Shown: positions 59,129 through 64,000 of the stretch, in pieces
How positions within the stretch are numbered: position 1 is the first letter of the stretch
Layout: each line of letters opens with the position of its first letter
Assembly: GCA_949710005.1 (NCBI GenBank)
Contig: OX453287.1
Location: 2,554,305-2,618,304, forward strand
Direction: 5' to 3'
DNA length: 64,000 nt
Origin: Ricordea florida
Taxonomy: Eukaryota > Cnidaria > Anthozoa > Corallimorpharia > Ricordeidae
Program-made: the position numbers and the translations under genes
The notes under the pieces: model-generated
What the model was told of the DNA's origin: nothing
Seen by the model: the letters and a program-made list of their open reading frames with translations, nothing else
The model's database searches: none

Positions 59129-59288
59129 GTATGAGAATAGTTAACTGTTTTGTGACAATGGGTTTAGACAGATGGATTTCAGTGTTTTCAAAATCAACCG
59201 TCCGTGCCCTCGCATCCAACGGCAAATTTTCGATTTGCGATGCCAACTTTGCGTTGGGAAGATAATAAAATGAATAAAACTTTTGATA

Positions 59289-59480
59289 AAAGAAAGGGTA
59301 AACGCAGCAGTTTTGCAACCATCGAGTTATGGACGCACTTGGGTTGTTTGCTAAGCAGTCGAGAAGCTAGAAATGCTCTCGGCTGCGCTTCGGGCATCTC
59401 TTTTGCTTCTTTCGTGATTAGCAACCTCCCGCGTGCCTCCATAACTCGATGGTTGGCCGCTGCACGTTTACCATTTCTTC
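59289..59480. mobile_element. Foldback MITE right of the array
   Basis: GGTAAACG-CAGC...CAACCATCGAGTTATGG on the left is mirrored by CCATAACTCGATGGTTGG...GCACGTTTACC on the right. The arms are ~45 bp with some mismatches. There is no ORF of note. Confidence 0.75.
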
Positions 59481-59573
59481 ATTAGTACACGGCCTTTTGT
59501 GTATTGCCGTTCCCTGTTCTGTTTTTGGTCCCGTGAACTAGAGGTGTCATCGTTTTCTTCTTCTTTCTCCTAG

Positions 59574-59617
59574 GGACGTCTTCAAATAAAGTGGATGGCA
59601 CTTTAAACACTGTTTGA
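59574..59617 (+). CDS. Candidate short terminal exon after the last D3 (secreted form)
   Basis: A strong pyrimidine-rich acceptor (TTTCTTCTTCTTTCTCCTAG ends at 59573) is followed in phase 1 by G-TSSNKVDGTLNTV and TGA at 59615. Joined to D3 copy 16 it would end the protein without a membrane anchor. A second acceptor at 59681 (TTTTTTTTGTTAG) opens another short phase-1 frame ending in TGA. Both are short enough to be chance, so this is a candidate only. Confidence 0.2.
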
Positions 59618-59918
59618 TAGAGTATACACAACACAGAGCGATGTGTTAGTATTGACTACGGCCTTTCCTTTTTTTTGTTAGGGACTAAAAGCTTATTTCG
59701 ACTGTTGGCATTTTGTTGGAGCCAAAGAGATCCAGCACAGCTTAGAATTACTTTGTGAATTCTTGTGAGGCACGAAAAAAACAAACAAACAAATAAACAA
59801 AAAAAAAAGGAAAGACATTTTGCCGAAAGGCGGCGAAAGATTCCTAAGTGAACTCAGCTATGTCAACGTTGTCAAATTAGAAATAAATAAATGAAATAAA
59901 TAAATGAATAGAATTCCT

Positions 59919-60071
59919 GGAATGATTTCCGCACAGGTTACTACTTTATTATGCATGCTGTAGCCATACTTTTTCATTCTACAATAACAAGAAATGTTTA
60001 CATGTGCATTACCCAAAACAATTCATCTGCTGCATGCATAATGAAGCAGGGACCTGCGCGGAAATCTTGCC
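59919..60071. mobile_element. MITE family B copy 4
   Basis: Starts GGAATGATTTCCGCACAGG and ends GCGGAAATCTTGCC. The centre shares the GCAGATGAATTG word with copies 1 and 2 in reverse orientation. Confidence 0.85.
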
Positions 60072-61106
60072 AATTGATCTCGTCTATTTTAAAAAATATT
60101 TTTATATTAATAAACAAATTCTACTGTAATGAGATAAATACACCAGCTTCTACTGTAGGAAGTTAGGAGTAAAAAGACCTGTTACTGTAATGGACTGTAT
60201 TGGTAAAATAAACCGGTTAACTGCGTGATATGAATTGTGAAGATGCGAAGAAGAATTTATAATATCATCACATTTTCGATGATGAACAACAACCCATTCC
60301 TTAACATGCTAAGTTCAGCTGGAGACTCGGCTTGATTTAAAAATGATCAACAGTTGCTGCGCAAGCGATAATACTTGGCGAGTATCGTAGCAGCCGCTAA
60401 CAAAATGCCGCAATTTCACTGTAACTGTCTGCCATATCTTCCAAGTCAAGAAGGTTCTACTTTAGTTACACTGTAACATTGATATGGACGAGAACTTGCA
60501 TAATGCGAAGAATTTGGTACAGTGACAATTATTGTCATGAGAAATATCCATCGGTTGTACAGCAACGAAGACACAAATAATGAATGCAATACAGTTACCT
60601 ATTAAGCAGATATCACAAACTTACATTCCTCATTATGCTCCGTTCGATTTAGGGGGCTTCAACAGTCGTGTGTTCACCACTTCATCAAATAAAACGTTCC
60701 CCAAATCCAGGTTTGGCAAAAAAATAAAATCCATGAAACGGTCTACGGGCAACCTCCCCTTAAAGCAGCGATTTTCCACTCTAAATCGTTGCTATATTTG
60801 AGTAGTATGATATCGGCAAACATTCATCGTTCGAAGCTTTCCTTCCCTTCCAACGTGGCCAAAACGAAGGTGACAAATCAAAGATGAATAAATTAAATTT
60901 ACTTAAAATAATTGCATTACAAGTTAACAGTATCATAACGTAGGTTCAAAATTGTTTTTTATAGGTTGCGGATATCTGGGGATTTTAAAACGCTTTCTGA
61001 TAACAAAAGGAAATAAATTGTTTTGTAAGCATTAACAAATTTTTGGTTTTAAGGTATTGTATTCAGTTTAACTTAAAAATAGATACGTTTATACTCCCTT
61101 AATTAA

Positions 61107-61330
61107 GGGACGGACCATTAGAAAAGTGCTCACTGCTTGTGGTCAACCCCTCTGCACGAATTTTTTTTTACTACGTGTGAAAAAGTCGCAATTGGACCTT
61201 CCTTCTGCATGAATTTTTTTTTACCTTCTTCTTTGCATGAATTTTTTTTCTTGGCATTTTCCCTTGCATGAATTTTTATTTTGTTTTTTCCCCACCCCCC
61301 CCCCCCATCACTTTTCTAATGGTCCATCCC
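61107..61330. mobile_element. MITE family C copy 3
   Basis: The left terminus GGGACGGACCATTAGAAAAG passes directly into GTGCTCACTGCTTGTGG, so the left G-run segment is deleted. The right terminus is CTTTTCTAATGGTCCATCCC. It is flanked by TAA on the left and TTA on the right, so a clean target duplication is not seen here. Confidence 0.85.
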
Positions 61331-61724
61331 TTACTAAAGATAGCAGCCCCGGGATTTTCACAGGTCCATGAATTGTAAGCAAGATAATTGAATGAAGATT
61401 TACTGCTTTGGGTTGGGCTTTTTGCACCGTTTTTATTTAATTGTAAACCGTCAAATTATCTCCAACTGAAAAAATGCGGCGAAAATGTCATTGCTTAATA
61501 TTTAACAAAATGTTTTCACACACAGGTTTCACGGTGTAAAAGTAATTCGAGAGCATTCATCGATAAATACAGTTCAGAAAATGGAACTCAGTGAAGAAAC
61601 AATAGTAGCGGACGTTTATGTCGAAGGAAAGTGAAACCTGAAAGACGAAAATATTGCAATTTTGCATTAGTCGCTGTGATTTTAATTACTCAACGCTACC
61701 GTAAATTATCCTCGTGTTTATGTC

Positions 61725-62145
61725 TCCGATACTGTATGCTATATATGACTTTTAGTCTCCCTGTTTGACCTGTTTAAATATTGCATGCCATATATGACTT
61801 CACTTAAGTCTCCCTGTTAAATATTAAATGCCTATATGACTTAATTCATGTCTGTTTCTCTAAATATTGCATGCCACATATGACTTCATATCAGTCTCCC
61901 TGTTAAATATTGAATGCCATATATGACTAATTCATGACTGTTTCTCTGTTAAATAATTCATGCCATATATGACTTCATTTTCAAGGGTCTCCCTGTAAAA
62001 TATTGAATGCCATATACATGACTTAATCCATGCCTGTTTCTCTGCTAAATATTGTACGTCATATATAACAAAATTCATGTCTGTTTCTCTGTTAAACTTA
62101 CGTGCCATGTATGACTTCATGTCAGTCTTCCTGTTGAATATTGCA
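61725..62145. repeat. ~50-bp minisatellite (right copy)
   Basis: Same ATTGAATGCCATATATGACT-type units as 18250-18600, with more units (about eight to nine). Confidence 0.85.
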
Positions 62146-62319
62146 TGCGAGATAGCTCCGACAAATCACTGACTGATTCACAACTACCTATATCACGCTG
62201 ACAAATTTAAGGCAAATTGATTCTGGACGAGTGGGTGGCATGAAGCCTGAGCCAAGGTGTGAATCAGGAATGATGAATCACAACCTGTGCGTTTAATTGA
62301 GATATTTATTTCATGCAAA

Positions 62320-63543
62320 CGGAGTACAAGCACCGCCGGTGGTCGGAGACAGTGAATTTCATAATGGTCCATAATAAACAATAGAACAAGAAAGAACCTG
62401 AGAAATAAACGCAGGATCGAAAACATTTGAGTGATTCGGGAAATCACTTGAAGTACTTTGGATCCCCCCTGAGTAGTGAGTAGTCCGCCGGGCTATGGAT
62501 TAATATTCAGTTTGCGTACACACGGCGAGTGTCTCACGTTTCTCTGAATTGTATCAGAAATCCATCACGTGCACGTTCTAGCTGATAAAAGCGCGAGATA
62601 CTAAAAGCCGACTGACTTACGGAGCAACTTGAATTTGCGCTGGAAGTATTCAGAAGTCTAAGTTGCGTACCTTACTCAATAAAGGTGAGTCAATAGCCAA
62701 ACATTTTGTAAACAAAATTTTAAAGTTTGACATTCCAGGCCGGTATATTGTGTGGAAAATGCTAAAAGAAAACCGCAAAATGGCCTAGCATGGCAAGGTG
62801 TTTAGTACTTCCGCTTAGCCGCTTACAAAAACAAAGGGAATAACTGTACGCTAACCCTCTATTCACTGTCCTTGCTAAATCTTCCACATGTATTAACAGC
62901 TCTCTGGTTATCCATCCTTGTTTTGAAACGTGAATATAGATTTGGTTAGATAAACAACGAAATTTCAAAATTTTCCGGAATTTTCTCAAATCAAAGACGT
63001 TTCCGGATATAGCAGCTACACATACTCAACACAGGAAACATATTTTTCAATCGTGCAAGTCTTAAACAAACTGAACGAATACAGCTTCTGTGGCCGTAGA
63101 CCTAAATCAATAAACTTAGTCATTTCCAACGTGCACATGTTTCTTAAAAAAACCAGAAACGTTTTGGTTCAACCCACAAGGAAGTTTTAACAAAAGCTGT
63201 TCCTGCCCAGAAGCCGGAAAGGCTTTCTTCCCTTAACTTGATAGACATGCCAAAACTTATTGGCATGCTTGATGACATCTTTTGTAAGGTGGGTGCTTCG
63301 GATTTTCGGCACGAAGTAGTTTTCGGACCTATGTTTTTTAAAAAAAAACTGAATGATGTCGTTGCTATATTGCCTAGAGGGTCCCTACCAAAAATAACTC
63401 CTGCTTTCAGTCTAGTAAATTGTATACATTGCTGTTCAGAAAAAATTCACCAATCAGTGGATAGGGTTGGTCTTCCTTTAGCACATTTTTGTTGATACCT
63501 TGGTTTTAGTGTTACAATTTTAAACTTTGTGACATCCAAGTAA
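62320..63543. other. Intergenic or intronic, nothing recognised
   Basis: No exon of a transmembrane or kinase domain is visible. An 85-codon frame at 63238-63495 has no motif that I know. Confidence 0.45.
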
Positions 63544-63853
63544 CAGGGTCTGGAAGGGGCGGTCCTGATTCCGCATTCCCGCTTCTTTTTCGAGAGAATC
63601 CAGCGTCCCGCGCTTTTTTCATTGCTATCCCTGATTCGCTTTCGCTGCTGGTTCGTTTATTTGGATCGTGAAGATTTCCCCAATTCCCGATAGACAGACA
63701 AAAAATCACGTATCTCGTGCAAAAATGTTTGAAAATCCCGCTTCCCGAAGAGCAGTCAATTCAAGAATCCCGTCAATAAATTTTGAGTTTTCCCGAATCA
63801 CACACCATATTTTGATGAAATCCAGGATCCCAGGAATACCCTTCCAGACCCTG
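63544..63853. mobile_element. Non-autonomous DNA transposon, hAT-like ends
   Basis: The left end CAGGGTCTGGAAGGGG and the right end CCCTTCCAGACCCTG are inverted repeats. AAGTAA flanks both sides (63538-63543 and 63854-63859). The interior repeats words like TCCCG and AATCCCG. CAGGG termini suggest hAT, but hAT usually makes an 8-bp duplication and only 6 bp match here. Confidence 0.75.
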
Positions 63854-63859
63854 AAGTAA

Positions 63860-64000
63860 GAGAAATTGTCAAACTAACTTTGAAACAATATCAACGAACG
63901 TCACTGATACAGTAAGAAACGTCGAGAACTTGTTCATATGATTGAAAAGCCACATGCACGCTGGCAACCTCGTTCCCAGGGTCTCTCGTCTTCCCACCCC
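63860..64000. other. Window end, nothing recognised
   Basis: Short tail without a feature that I can support. Confidence 0.4.

Larger units (their letters stand above)
28601..59172 (+). repeat. Tandem array of 1,952-bp units, about 15.7 copies, each with D2 and D3 exons
   Basis: The unit comprises a D2 exon (294 nt), an intron of 486-488 nt, a D3 exon (381 nt) and a spacer intron of 789 nt. There are 16 D2 and 16 D3 exons and 15 full spacers. Spacing is exactly 1,952 bp from copy 2 on; copy 1 lacks 2 bases in its D2-D3 intron (TATACTCT against TATACCGTCT). Left homology starts at 28601, and right homology fades at about 59172. Units 2-15 differ by only a handful of substitutions. Confidence 0.97.
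59835..62319. repeat. Segmental duplication, right copy
   Basis: Direct-orientation counterpart of 15998-19043. It contains a family B MITE (59919-60071) that replaces about 250 bp of the left copy, and a family C MITE (61107-61330) where the left copy has about 450 bp of other sequence. No coding gene is supported. Confidence 0.88.

Noticed and set aside
63238..63495. 85-codon frame, considered as a downstream FGFR exon
   Set aside because: No transmembrane segment or kinase motif (no GxGxxG, HRD or DFG).

Overview
This is eukaryotic nuclear DNA, most likely from an anthozoan cnidarian such as a stony coral. The genes are metazoan, split by introns, and set in AT-rich, MITE-rich intergenic sequence. 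The species is inferred from overall character; no marker gene proves it.

Layout: (1) 1-3.2 kb holds the last three coding exons of KCMF1, an E3 ubiquitin ligase, on the + strand. Its first visible intron-exon junctions fit a U12-type AT-AC intron. (2) 3.2-21.4 kb has no gene I can support. It holds several MITE families, a 106-bp satellite (10.8-13.3 kb), minisatellites and one copy of a 2.5-3 kb segmental duplication. (3) 21.4-59.1 kb holds the extracellular part of an FGF-receptor-like gene on the + strand: a signal-peptide exon, an Ig D1 exon, a 36-nt linker exon, then 16 tandem copies of a 1,952-bp unit. Each unit carries one D2-type and one D3-type Ig exon. Every exon is phase 1-1, so any combination keeps the reading frame. 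(4) 59.1-64 kb is again repeats, including the second copy of the segmental duplication. No transmembrane or kinase exon is recognisable, so the rest of the receptor lies beyond the window, or the gene encodes a secreted or decoy form.

The standout is the D2-D3 array, about 30.6 kb. Copies 2-15 are almost identical, all 32 exons are open, and shared variants show nested dimer and trimer duplications (copies 10-12 match 13-15). If all exons were spliced in, the ectodomain would carry 33 Ig domains and roughly 3,600 residues from the array alone. If one cassette is chosen, the protein would be an ordinary three-Ig FGFR. The sequence cannot tell which, and a collapsed or expanded assembly must be excluded.

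Many small open frames in the window are intronic, repeat-derived or antisense and were left out.
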